From NCBI GenBank assembly GCA_027577415.1, contig JANBQS010000890.1, positions 1 through 10,786 on the forward strand: a DNA stretch of 10,786 nucleotides, read 5' to 3'. The notes below the pieces were generated by a model. The model ran no database searches. It was not told the DNA's origin and was given only the letters and a program-made list of their open reading frames with translations. Source of the DNA: Coemansia sp. RSA 922 (lineage: Eukaryota > Kickxellomycota > Kickxellomycetes > Kickxellales > Kickxellaceae). The position numbers were made by a program, and so were the translations under genes. Positions 1-7,394 of the stretch are shown piece by piece (the stretch's first letter is position 1; each line of letters opens with the position of its first letter).

Positions 1-8
1 CACAAAAG

Positions 9-85
9 TATAAAAGAGCTTGCCCGCTCTCTTTAAATTTTCCTTGCTCTGTTCTATATCCTCTACCTCTACTCCCCTTTTTTTG
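9..85 (+). promoter_or_regulatory. TATA box and pyrimidine-rich leader of the 120-506 gene
   Basis: A consensus TATAAAAG lies at 9-16, 104 nt before the ATG at 120. It is followed by a strongly C/T-biased stretch (about 29-85) typical of fungal initiator regions and 5' leaders. No ATG occurs between the TATA box and position 120, so the first start codon downstream is the one chosen for the gene. Where transcription starts within the pyrimidine tract is inferred, not visible. Confidence 0.6.
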
Positions 86-119
86 CACATCGCACTTCAG
101 ATATACAGCGCAATTTACT

Positions 120-506
120 ATGGCCAACGCCGTTCATGCCTACTTCTTTCCCAAGACGTGCGATGTAACTTTAGATGATAGTAATGTTGACATGTACAAG
201 TCGTTCATGTTGAACGAGAGCGAAACATTCGGAAACCTCGCCGAAGCCTTTAGTAAGTACTATAGTTTAAGTGTAAGAAACTTTTCATTTAACCTAAGAG
301 GCAGCGATAAGGAACTAGAGCCGAATAAGGAAATATCGTCTATTATTGAAGAATCTACAAAGTCGGCCAATATCTTCAAGTTCACGACGTCCAGCAAAAA
401 AGAAATAAGCTATATCGTTATAGAGTTTGGCCAGAAATCAGTCCAACATACAGAGCCTGACACTCAATTTTTTGACCCCAATGGAGCCTTCAGTTTGATG
501 TATTGA
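120..506 (+). CDS. Unrecognised 128-aa protein with a possible ubiquitin/SUMO-like fold
   Basis: Intronless ORF of 128 codons. The ATG has a strong context (A at -3, G at +4) and is the first ATG after a TATA box, so the start is well supported. I do not recognise a named family. Residues about 26-90 have the rhythm of a ubiquitin-like beta-grasp: a beta strand (YKSFML), a helix after SETFGNLAEAF, then SVRNFSFNLRG with the spacing of the RFLF-DG segment of SUMO-type domains, then ELEPNKEISSIIEES and a closing hydrophobic strand (ANIFKF). A second hydrophobic strand (SYIVIEF, 97-103) precedes a 25-residue tail. There is no C-terminal Gly-Gly, so conjugation is unlikely; a Ubl-fold adaptor is the better guess. 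There is no signal peptide or membrane segment. The fold call is inference from pattern alone; that the ORF is a gene is likely. Confidence 0.7.
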   Translation: MANAVHAYFFPKTCDVTLDDSNVDMYKSFMLNESETFGNLAEAFSKYYSLSVRNFSFNLRGSDKELEPNKEISSIIEESTKSANIFKFTTSSKKEISYIVIEFGQKSVQHTEPDTQFFDPNGAFSLMY

Positions 507-791
507 TTAAAGATCTACATCCTTTTATACTCCAGTCATGTTGCTAGTTTTTTTCTTCTTCCTCTTTTGAAAAGACGTCAACACGCTTCCTTGAACATGT
601 CATCAAGGGTGAATGGCATTAACATATTCCAAGATCACCGGCGATCATCTATGGATTACGGCTGCCTGCTCATCAAGAGGTGTGCATACGCAAGCGCTCC
701 CCTAGACTCGCTTTTCTCTTGTAATCGCATCCAGCTCTTCAATTTATTTCCGAGATTGTGTGCAACTCATCAACGAATTCGACTTTATTAA
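507..791. other. Intergenic spacer: 3' end of first gene and proteasome gene promoter
   Basis: No gene is seen in these 285 bp. It starts with AT-rich sequence and a T/C-rich stretch (about 548-568) that fits a 3' untranslated region or a promoter pyrimidine tract. No perfect AATAAA is present on +. The sequence just before the proteasome ATG is TTTATTAA, with an in-frame TAA at 789-791 that excludes any N-terminal extension of the downstream protein. Confidence 0.5.
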
Positions 792-1520
792 ATGGACCGC
801 TATAGCTTTTCGCTGACTACTTTTGCGCCCAACGGTAAGCTGCTGCAAATCGAGCATGCATTGGCGGCAGTGGGCAATGGCTCCACCACCGTGGGCATCA
901 AAGCCGCTAACGGCGTAGTAATTGCTACCGAGAAGAAGACTGGGTCGTCGCTTATTGAGGTGTCATCGCTGCAGCACATGGTTAAGGTCTGCGACACTAT
1001 CGGCATGGTCTACTCGGGCATGGGCCCAGACTTCCGCGTGCTGGTGACTAGCGCTCGTAAAATGGCACAAAAGTACCGGCGTATTTATATGGAGGACCCT
1101 CCCGTGCGCATTCTTGTCAAGGAGCTGGCCGGTCTCATGCAAGAGTTTACTCAGAGCGGTGGTGTGCGCCCGTTTGGCGTGTCATTGCTTTTGGCTGGCG
1201 TTGATGACCGGGGCCCCAACCTTTACCAGGTGGACCCCTCGGGCTCGTACTTCCCATGGAAGGCCACGTCGATTGGCAAGAATATGGTCAACGCAAAGAC
1301 CTTTTTGGAGAAGCGGTACAATGGTGACATGGAGCTGGAGGATGCTGTACACACAGCCATCTTGACGCTGAAGGAAGGGTTTGAGGGTCAGATGACTGAG
1401 CAGTCCATTGACGTGGGCATTATCAGCACTATCCCTAGCGCACAAGCGGGCGAATCGACGCCTGTTTTCCTGTGTCTGTCTCCAGCCGAGATCAAGGACT
1501 ACTTGTCCAACATTGTGTAA
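792..1520 (+). CDS. PRE8: 20S proteasome subunit alpha type-2
   Basis: Complete 242-aa subunit alpha2 (PSMA2 in animals, Pre8 in yeast) of the 20S proteasome, a non-catalytic member of the outer seven-membered alpha ring that gates the chamber and docks regulatory particles. The N-terminal alpha signature is at residues 3-24 (RYSFSLTTF, then GKLLQIE), followed by [16 protein letters not shown] (34-49), [12 protein letters not shown] (74-85), [13 protein letters not shown] (121-133), [11 protein letters not shown] (148-158) and KTFLEKRY (169-176), all diagnostic of alpha2 rather than other alphas. As expected for an alpha subunit it has no processed catalytic Thr. Length fits the family (about 234-250 aa). 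An in-frame TAA immediately precedes the ATG, fixing the start; no intron is needed. Oddity: residue 22 is His (CAT) where the QIEYA motif normally has Tyr. The gene sits on + and converges with the minus-strand genes to its right. Confidence 0.97.
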   Translation: MDRYSFSLTTFAPNGKLLQIEHALAAVGNGSTTVGIKAANGVVIATEKKTGSSLIEVSSLQHMVKVCDTIGMVYSGMGPDFRVLVTSARKMAQKYRRIYMEDPPVRILVKELAGLMQEFTQSGGVRPFGVSLLLAGVDDRGPNLYQVDPSGSYFPWKATSIGKNMVNAKTFLEKRYNGDMELEDAVHTAILTLKEGFEGQMTEQSIDVGIISTIPSAQAGESTPVFLCLSPAEIKDYLSNIV

Positions 1521-1899
1521 GATCGATTTCATGCTATATCTTTTTGGACTTTTCGCAAACCGATTTTTAAAGTTCCTGCTTTCAATGAATAACTTTTCGT
1601 CAATTTAACCGCCGTGAGCTCAAGATTCTCTGGCATCACAAGCAGACACCGTTTCTAATCCATTCCAGCAATGTCATAGCTATGGTCTTGGCCACTGCCC
1701 ACAGGCATATATCAAACAGAGCGAGTCGAGTCATAGTATTGCACATAGCTATAGTAGTGTCACCACCTGTGCGACTAGACAACGACCTTGCTATAGATGC
1801 AGAAACTAGCTGGCAATGCAAGCGCATAGTACTAGCATCATAACTACTATCTATGATGTATAATATAGCGGTATTGTGCCAGTGCGCAAAGTTTGGCAA
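1521..1899. other. Gene-free spacer with recurring ATAGCTAT motifs
   Basis: 3' flank of the proteasome gene followed by AT-rich sequence with no convincing gene on either strand. The only long open stretch (minus, 1636-1899) begins with TTG and has no coding character. The palindrome ATAGCTAT occurs at about 1676-1683 and 1746-1753, with related CTATAG/CTATGAT strings near 1791 and 1850. No tRNA, terminator hairpin or clear AATAAA was found. Confidence 0.5.
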
Positions 1900-2252
1900 T
1901 TATTCGCCCAGCTCCTTTTTCATATTACGACTCTGGGCGGCCCTTTTGTCACACCCCACGCAAGGCCGGTTGTTGAGCAAGATCTCGATGTCAAGCTCGT
2001 GTCTTAGCTGAGCAACAGGTGTACAATCATTGTCAGATGTACGGCAAAGAGACCATCAGGTGGTGTAAATAGCGCAACCTGGCCACTCGAGCGAGGGGTA
2101 GCAAGCTCTTCAATGTCGTGTATGGCCCTGCGCTTTGATGCATATAAGTGGCGAATACCACGTTCCAGGACTTCACAGGGCGTGTTGGTGGTGTCAACCA
2201 TGGCATTCATATCATCCCAGACATTTCCAGCTATCTCATATACATTGCAAGA
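1900..2252 (-). CDS. Partial unknown gene split over two frames (frameshift or 35-nt intron)
   Basis: Two overlapping minus-strand frames both look coding. The upstream one is open from 2252 (just after a TAG at 2255-2253) to a TAA at 2006-2004; its first ATG is at 2210 and it contains CEVLERGIRHLYASKRRAIH and VALFTPPDGLFAV. The second is open from about 2060 to the TAA at 1902-1900 and contains QLRHELDIEILLNNRPCVGC and a Lys/Glu-rich end (MKKELGE). They overlap near 2042, so one coding sequence seems to change frame there. Two explanations fit: a single-base indel (decaying gene or sequence error), or an intron of 35 nt from GTACAT (2042) to CTCAG (2008) with a CTGAC branch-like site, which would join GLFA to LRHELDIE in frame. 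The true 5' end is not identified; TAG at 2253-2255 could be an acceptor. I do not recognise the family. That it is, or was, coding rests on residue composition, so confidence is moderate. Confidence 0.45.
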
Positions 2253-2530
2253 CTAGCTTCTTTATATTCGACTTGCTGTTATTACCAGCGCAAAATGATC
2301 ACCAAGACGCACTCTGAACCATGCGAAAAAAGTTTCTCAACTTGTAGCTGATCTATTAACCGAGTTTGTCTACCGAAAATGAGGGCTTGAAACACGTAAT
2401 TAGGAACACGGCGTTCAATACAAAACCAGAGAACCCATGTGTTTTGCCAAAACCCTCTTACGCAAGTTGACCTGTCTCGGCTCGGTTCAGCTCGAGATTG
2501 GCGGTTTATACTGAGCGTTTAAAGACAACA
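2253..2530. other. Uncertain spacer with a 78-codon open frame lacking a start
   Basis: Between the two candidate minus-strand gene pieces. A minus frame is open for 78 codons (about 2518-2285), bounded upstream by TAA and ended by a double TAA; it has no ATG. Its composition (many Trp, Cys, Arg) is not clearly protein-like, and the + strand has a comparable open frame. GTAAGA at about 2461 (minus) is a good donor-like string. I regard this as intron or spacer unless RNA data say otherwise. Confidence 0.3.
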
Positions 2531-2795
2531 CTAATGAAATAGATATTGTACTGGCCCCACTTTCATTAGTCGAGTGTTCACCAGCGCATTGTTAACTTTG
2601 TCGCCCCTGCTCACATGCACAAGGTTAGTGATGCACACAAAGACTTGCTTTGGTATTGTCAAAGATTATTGGAAGATCAAGTTATTTCTGGGTATTTCAA
2701 AATATTAGAAGACCGCAGAACTACAGATAAGCATTTCGGTTCAAAGTTCTCGCCGTTGTATACTGCCGTGTACCGTGCTGTTGCGTGTAACCCAT
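2531..2795 (-). CDS. Possible two-exon 48-aa ORF with a well-formed intron
   Basis: On the minus strand an ATG at 2795 opens a short frame (MGYTQQHGTRQYTT at the N-terminus) that meets a stop at 2724-2722. A spliceosomal intron would remove it: donor GTAGTT from 2724, branch site CACTAAC at about 2624-2630, acceptor GAGCAG ending at 2607, 118 nt in total. The downstream exon (2606-2531) then continues in the same frame (GDKVNNALVNTRLMK) to TAG. The product would be 48 aa, of unknown function; it may instead be the 5' end of a longer gene running into the 1900-2252 frames through a phase-0 donor after the Gly-Pro codons. A competing 60-codon ATG ORF on + (2615-2797) overlaps it, so neither can be accepted from sequence alone. 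The intron elements are good; the coding claim is weak. Confidence 0.25.
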
Positions 2796-2958
2796 GAATT
2801 GAGATTGCTGTGCGTGCCAGGTCGACCACCGCAAGCCCGTTGAAAAGAAGTGTAGGCTATGAATGCGTGCAAAGAAAAAATGAAGTCAGAAAAGTAACAT
2901 CACTTGTCATTATAATAGGCCAATAGAAATAGTGAGTATTAGCTAGTCCATTCAAACA

Positions 2959-2964
2959 TTTATT
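2959..2964 (-). terminator. Poly(A) signal of the P5B ATPase gene
   Basis: A perfect AATAAA on the minus strand, 35 nt after the ATPase stop codon (TAG, 3002-3000). Position and consensus fit a cleavage/polyadenylation signal for that transcript. Confidence 0.6.
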
Positions 2965-2999
2965 CCAGCTATAAAAGCCGACTAACAATGAGTTGCATT

Positions 3000-5900
3000 C
3001 TACAACTTGGTGCGAAGACGATCCAGGGGCTTCCTTTTCCTGAGGAAATTGCGCACCGGTCCATTTACAACAAACAGCTGCCAGAAGTTGGTCGCTGCCA
3101 TGTTGCCCAGGCAATAGCCCCAAAGCTTATAGCGACTACCAGTGGGAATGACGTTGTGGCCCTGAGGATTGTTGTAGGCCTCAATGGTCCACGTGGGCTT
3201 CTTGTATCCAAGACTCTCAAGCACACTGGGCGTTCCACAATTCAGGCGGAATGCGCAGCCCACTTGGTTAGGGTCAGCCAGAAGCATATACGATATAAAC
3301 GCCATCAGGAATCCCCAGACCAGCAGCATGGCGTAGTTCTTGTACCAGCGCGCGCGGTAGAGGTATCCGTAGTTGAAAACAAAGCCGTTGTTTATAAACT
3401 GGAACGTCGACACAAACGAGAGAATCGACGCCTCGTAGTTGTCGCCCAATAGCCACCACTTTTTAACGTCGACTTCGGCCGTGGCATGCTCGTTACACCG
3501 GAACCACTCTTGCTGGAATAGCCATACGTATGCCATAGTCGAGAATACCCAGTTGATCATGACGACACCGCCTACCGATGCTAGCATTTGCGGGCCCAAG
3601 ATACGGGACGTCGGACGATACTTGTCCAGTCTCTTCGCAGATCCTGACATAGAGATGGCCAACATCAGTGACGTGGCAATAACACCGTCGATTAGAAGCC
3701 ACATGTTCTGAGTCAGACTGATAGCAAAGTAAAAGCCCGCCATCTTGACCATACCGCACATGACCTGACCGTAGCAGATAAGCGCGGCAAAGTTAGCGAA
3801 GGATGAGGCCAAGCTGGCGCGACTCTCTCGCAACAATTCCACGCATGAATTGATCGAGCGGTCAGCCGAAGAGAAGGGCGAGACCACCGAGGCTTCAGCG
3901 TCGGACAAAGCTATGCCCACATGTGCAGCACGCAAGGCACCGCAGTCGTTGCCACCGTCTCCGCACATAGCAATGATACCGTATTTCATATGCGCCTCGA
4001 CGCAATCGACCTTGTTCATGGGCTTCATACGCGCGAAAATCCGGATCTTGAGCAAAAGGGAATCGATAGCGCCGGTCGCACACAGCCGCTCAAAGGCAGT
4101 ACCGCTGACAGCCAACTCGGTAGTTGTAAAGCCATCAAAGCCAACATTGTCGAGGTACGGCTCAATGTCGTCAACTGGTAGCATAGTATCAACGTCGACC
4201 CACTTTACCTCTTCCATCGGCGACCTGCACTCTCCCAACAGTACACGATTACGCTGAGGCACCATGCCGCACTCCCTTGCAATGAACACTCCAGTCAAAG
4301 CATTGTCTCCGGTGATCATAACAGTGCGCGTCGAACCACGCTTAAGCTCAGCGATAGCGTCCGCGGTGTCGGGCTTAAGGTTGTTGCGGAACACAAGCAA
4401 ACCTAGCAAGTCGCAGTCAGCCTCAAGTTCAGCTTGCGAAAACTCCTTTATCGAGCTTGGATCGGTGACATCTAGAGTCTTGTGAGCAAAAGCCAACACG
4501 TAGCAGCCCGCGTAAGCCAGGTTTACGCACACTGAGTCGTAGTTTCTTGGTACAGAGCCAGCTCGACAGACACTCTTGACACGCTCAAACGAACCCTTGA
4601 TAAAGACGTGGATCTTGCCAGTAGCTTCGTCCAAGACTACTACCGACATGGACGCGCGTGCATGGACAAATTCAAAGCGCCGGACAATGTGTAGCTTGCC
4701 CTTCTCTGATCCGCCCGCGGTTAATACGGCATCAATGTACTTTGGTGCTGGGTCAATCGCGGCCTTTGAGGCGCGGAACTGCTCGATGTCCACAGGGTTA
4801 CCAATAAGCTGGCCATTAAGATCAGTCACGGTATGGCAACTGGCCATTGCCTGACGGAACAGCGCGTTGGTTGCCGCCGGATCCTCGGTAAAAGAAGCAA
4901 AGGTGGTGCTAGCCGGGTCGACAATTTGGCCGCCGTGGAACTCGAGACCCTCCTTGGTCAGGGTGCCAGTCTTATCAAAGCAAAATATCTGCACTTTGCC
5001 GGCAATCATGATCCTCTGCGGGTCGATACAGAATATTTGCTTCCGGCGGAGACGACTGGCGGCGACAGACTGACCGATAACCATAGCGGCCGGCAGAAGA
5101 GGCGACACAAGCTGGGAGAGAGCAAACACACCATAAAAGATGATCACGGCGACATCACCTTTGTAAAAGTACACAGCCATACCCATGACAAATATTGCGT
5201 ACAAGATCAAGATAAACACGACGATCCGCATCTGCTCATTGAAGATAAACGAGATACGGCTGGGGAACAGTATCTGACGAACCAACTGGCCCTTTTCCGA
5301 CATGGTACCAGTGCTCTTTACCAATGCCAAAACACGAGGGCTTTCGAGACCGTCGGCCGACTTTTGCACCGGCTGCACTTGCGAGACGGAGGTTCCAGCA
5401 AACAGCGTAGACATCTTGCCCGAGCCCATAGCGTTGTAGTGGCCGTTATCCAGCCGCAAGGGGAACTTTCTAACGCTCAGTGGCTCACCCGTCAACGAGC
5501 TTTCGTCCATGACGGCATTGCCCGAAATCAAAATGCAATCGCAAGACATGTACGCGCCAGATACAACCTCGATAACATCGCCGGGTACCAAGTCCTTCGA
5601 TGAGACCTGATACCACTGTCCATCGCGACTGACCAAAATAGACTCCTCGTGTTCGGCCATGCGCTTCAGACGGCGCTCGGATAGCATGCGCAAAATTACC
5701 TTGATGGTAGCCGAAATGAGGATGATGCCTGTGTCAACTAAGCCGATTTGGTAATAGGCGTTAAAGTAATACGCCCAGAGGAAAATGCACTGGTAGATGT
5801 AGAAGAACGATACGAGCTCGCGGGCAAAGGCAGCAAAGATACCGGGAATCTTGACATCAATGAAGTTGGGACCGACCAGCTCTTGACGGTAGTGGGCATC

Positions 5901-7319
5901 TTTGGTCGACAGACCGACTGCTTGAGCGAGCAAGCCGCGATGAGAGGATCCCAAGTCAAACTCAAACGGCGCGAACTGCTGGATCTGGTCATCGTACACA
6001 TACCGCGTGCATTGGTAATTGAAGTAGATTCGACCTTCGCTCGTCTTTTCAATCAGGCAAGTAGTGTAGTCCTTGTCCCTGCTCAGTAGGGCGACTAGGC
6101 GCTCAGTGACGAGGTTAACGCGGCGTTGGACCCAACTCGCCTTATCCGAAAGCAGCTTAATCTCGCGTATCGGGCGAACGACACAGACATACTGACCGTG
6201 AGCGGGCAGCGTACGTACGCGGAAGTAGTTGCGCAAGTGAGGCTTGAGAATATAGAGCGTCAAGAGAAAAACAAGTGACAGCATCCACACAACCAAAAAG
6301 GTGGACGACTGCAAGGTAAGACTCCCAAGACCCAAGCTGTAGTACGAGCCAAATCTGCTACCAGGCAGCGCGCCATAGTAGTCGGCAGTCCACACTCCCA
6401 TATAGCAGATCCATAGTGCGGTTACTAGTGCGACGGACCACACACACACAGTCCCAAGTATGTGGTTCCTGTATCCGCATAACTTGATGTCGCGGCTCAA
6501 CGAGTTAGCAGTGGCGGTACCCATGTCCAACGTACTGGCTGCACCATGTATAAACTCTCCATTAGGCTTAATTACCTCACCACCGATGTCGTCTTGGATT
6601 TTGACGAATCCTTTAGTTTCAGGGTTGCCCGAGCGCCTTGTCTGGGTGCCGTTAATCGTGTAAGTTGTGGCAGTCGCGGTCTTGCGAACATTGCGCTCAG
6701 CCCAGCGCTTGTTCACTCCCCACAGGCTCAGAATCAGCGCTAATGCGCCGTTGACGGCAAAGGTAGCTACCCAATAGCTCTCGCGAAAAGTGAAATTAGG
6801 AATCGGCGCCGCCGGACATTCAGCCCACACACCAGTAGTGTCGCCACCGGGCCAGCCACTGCCCCAGATTGCAACCGTCTTGCTCTGGTCGACAATCCCA
6901 GCCTTGGCACCACAAGCGCTTCGAATGTCTCTGCCTGCGTCCCATGGGCGGAAGTGCTCAATAGTGACGTTAGGAATCGCCATACAAGGCACAAGGCTCC
7001 GGGCGGCGGACGGAAGCTGATCGCCGGTGCGCGAGCAGTGGCAGGGGTTCAGCGCCTGGATGACGTCTGTGCACTTGGTGTGGCAAGCGCCGTCGGCACA
7101 AAAGGACTGACCGTCGGGGCACGAGGGCTGCAGTGATTCAGGACAGCGGGCTAGATCGCTAACACAGAGCGGTTTGCATACAATGCCGCGCACTTCACGC
7201 AGCTTGCACTCGTTGCCATGAGCGTCGTAACGATTAACGTCGTGCCAGAGCTGAGAGCCGTAGACCGACTGAGCACTCAGAGCAGCCACAGCGGCCCAGA
7301 GCAGTAGTGGTCGAGCCAT
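3000..7319 (-). CDS. P5B-type P-type ATPase with N-terminal Cys-rich ectodomain
   Basis: Single-exon gene for a 1439-aa P5B ATPase (ATP13A2/Ypk9 group; the best-studied members export polyamines from endolysosomes at the cost of ATP). The first ATG is at 7319; the frame is open 11 codons further up to a TTG, but MARPLLLWAAVAAL is a clear signal peptide start. Order: signal peptide 1-21; Cys-rich domain about 22-180 (13 Cys; sequons NVT and NFT); TM about 182-202; TM pair about 287-310 and 336-358 preceded by the family motif CGYR; two TMs about 506-546; actuator domain with DESSLTGEP (604-613); M4 SPLLP (739-743); phosphorylation site DKTGTLT (Asp782); N domain with KGSFE; MITGDN (1001-1006); hinge GDGGND (1120-1125); six C-terminal TMs; basic tail. 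All catalytic residues (Asp782, Glu612, TGD, GDGxND) are present, so it should be active. Deviations: TGEP for TGES and SPLLP for PPxLP. The substrate is not shown by the sequence; polyamine is inferred from family. Likely membrane: vacuole/endosome. Confidence 0.95.
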   Translation of the reverse strand: MARPLLLWAAVAALSAQSVYGSQLWHDVNRYDAHGNECKLREVRGIVCKPLCVSDLARCPESLQPSCPDGQSFCADGACHTKCTDVIQALNPCHCSRTGDQLPSAARSLVPCMAIPNVTIEHFRPWDAGRDIRSACGAKAGIVDQSKTVAIWGSGWPGGDTTGVWAECPAAPIPNFTFRESYWVATFAVNGALALILSLWGVNKRWAERNVRKTATATTYTINGTQTRRSGNPETKGFVKIQDDIGGEVIKPNGEFIHGAASTLDMGTATANSLSRDIKLCGYRNHILGTVCVWSVALVTALWICYMGVWTADYYGALPGSRFGSYYSLGLGSLTLQSSTFLVVWMLSLVFLLTLYILKPHLRNYFRVRTLPAHGQYVCVVRPIREIKLLSDKASWVQRRVNLVTERLVALLSRDKDYTTCLIEKTSEGRIYFNYQCTRYVYDDQIQQFAPFEFDLGSSHRGLLAQAVGLSTKDAHYRQELVGPNFIDVKIPGIFAAFARELVSFFYIYQCIFLWAYYFNAYYQIGLVDTGIILISATIKVILRMLSERRLKRMAEHEESILVSRDGQWYQVSSKDLVPGDVIEVVSGAYMSCDCILISGNAVMDESSLTGEPLSVRKFPLRLDNGHYNAMGSGKMSTLFAGTSVSQVQPVQKSADGLESPRVLALVKSTGTMSEKGQLVRQILFPSRISFIFNEQMRIVVFILILYAIFVMGMAVYFYKGDVAVIIFYGVFALSQLVSPLLPAAMVIGQSVAASRLRRKQIFCIDPQRIMIAGKVQIFCFDKTGTLTKEGLEFHGGQIVDPASTTFASFTEDPAATNALFRQAMASCHTVTDLNGQLIGNPVDIEQFRASKAAIDPAPKYIDAVLTAGGSEKGKLHIVRRFEFVHARASMSVVVLDEATGKIHVFIKGSFERVKSVCRAGSVPRNYDSVCVNLAYAGCYVLAFAHKTLDVTDPSSIKEFSQAELEADCDLLGLLVFRNNLKPDTADAIAELKRGSTRTVMITGDNALTGVFIARECGMVPQRNRVLLGECRSPMEEVKWVDVDTMLPVDDIEPYLDNVGFDGFTTTELAVSGTAFERLCATGAIDSLLLKIRIFARMKPMNKVDCVEAHMKYGIIAMCGDGGNDCGALRAAHVGIALSDAEASVVSPFSSADRSINSCVELLRESRASLASSFANFAALICYGQVMCGMVKMAGFYFAISLTQNMWLLIDGVIATSLMLAISMSGSAKRLDKYRPTSRILGPQMLASVGGVVMINWVFSTMAYVWLFQQEWFRCNEHATAEVDVKKWWLLGDNYEASILSFVSTFQFINNGFVFNYGYLYRARWYKNYAMLLVWGFLMAFISYMLLADPNQVGCAFRLNCGTPSVLESLGYKKPTWTIEAYNNPQGHNVIPTGSRYKLWGYCLGNMAATNFWQLFVVNGPVRNFLRKRKPLDRLRTKL
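6780..7256 (-). other. Region encoding the Cys-rich luminal/extracellular domain of the ATPase
   Basis: Codes for residues about 22-180 of the ATPase, between the signal peptide and the first membrane helix. Thirteen cysteines are spread over it, the densest part being CPDGQSFCADGACHTKC followed by NPCHC, a disulfide-knot-like spacing. Two N-glycosylation sequons (NVT, NFT) support exposure to the secretory lumen. Human ATP13A2-type P5B enzymes start with a cytosolic N-terminus, so this is an added module. The topology is self-consistent: domain outside, TM1 in, cytosolic linker, then an out/in TM pair before the actuator domain. I do not recognise the fold. Confidence 0.75.
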
Positions 7320-7394
7320 CAAACGAGACCTGAAAGAGCTACTATAGTACAAGTAAAAAAATCAAAATATAATTTTAGTGCGCAAATAAAAGCG
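7320..7394. promoter_or_regulatory. 75-bp divergent promoter between ATPase and the 7395 gene
   Basis: Only 75 bp separate the two ATGs, which point away from each other. The gap is AT-rich. Toward + it holds TATAATTTT (about 7368-7376) and AAATAAAAG (about 7384-7392). Toward minus it holds TATATTTTGA (reverse complement of about 7362-7373) and a T-rich run. Both leaders must be very short, or each promoter must extend into the neighbouring gene. A shared core promoter is inferred from geometry. Confidence 0.5.

Noticed and set aside
567..791. 74-codon frame directly before the proteasome ATG
   Set aside because: It starts with TTG and ends in TAA immediately before the real ATG; the alpha2 N-terminus is already complete.
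1182..1532. 116-codon minus-strand frame over the proteasome gene
   Set aside because: Antisense shadow of a confidently identified gene.
2615..2797. 60-aa ATG ORF on +
   Set aside because: It overlaps a minus-strand intron and exon candidate with good splice signals, has no promoter signal and no recognised family. Not excluded, but unsupported.
4833..5603. 256-codon + frame inside the ATPase gene
   Set aside because: Antisense shadow of the conserved P and A domains of the ATPase; no independent protein signal.
7320..7352. N-terminal extension of the ATPase by 11 codons
   Set aside because: The extended frame starts at TTG (7352-7350), not ATG; the ATG at 7319 begins an ideal signal peptide.
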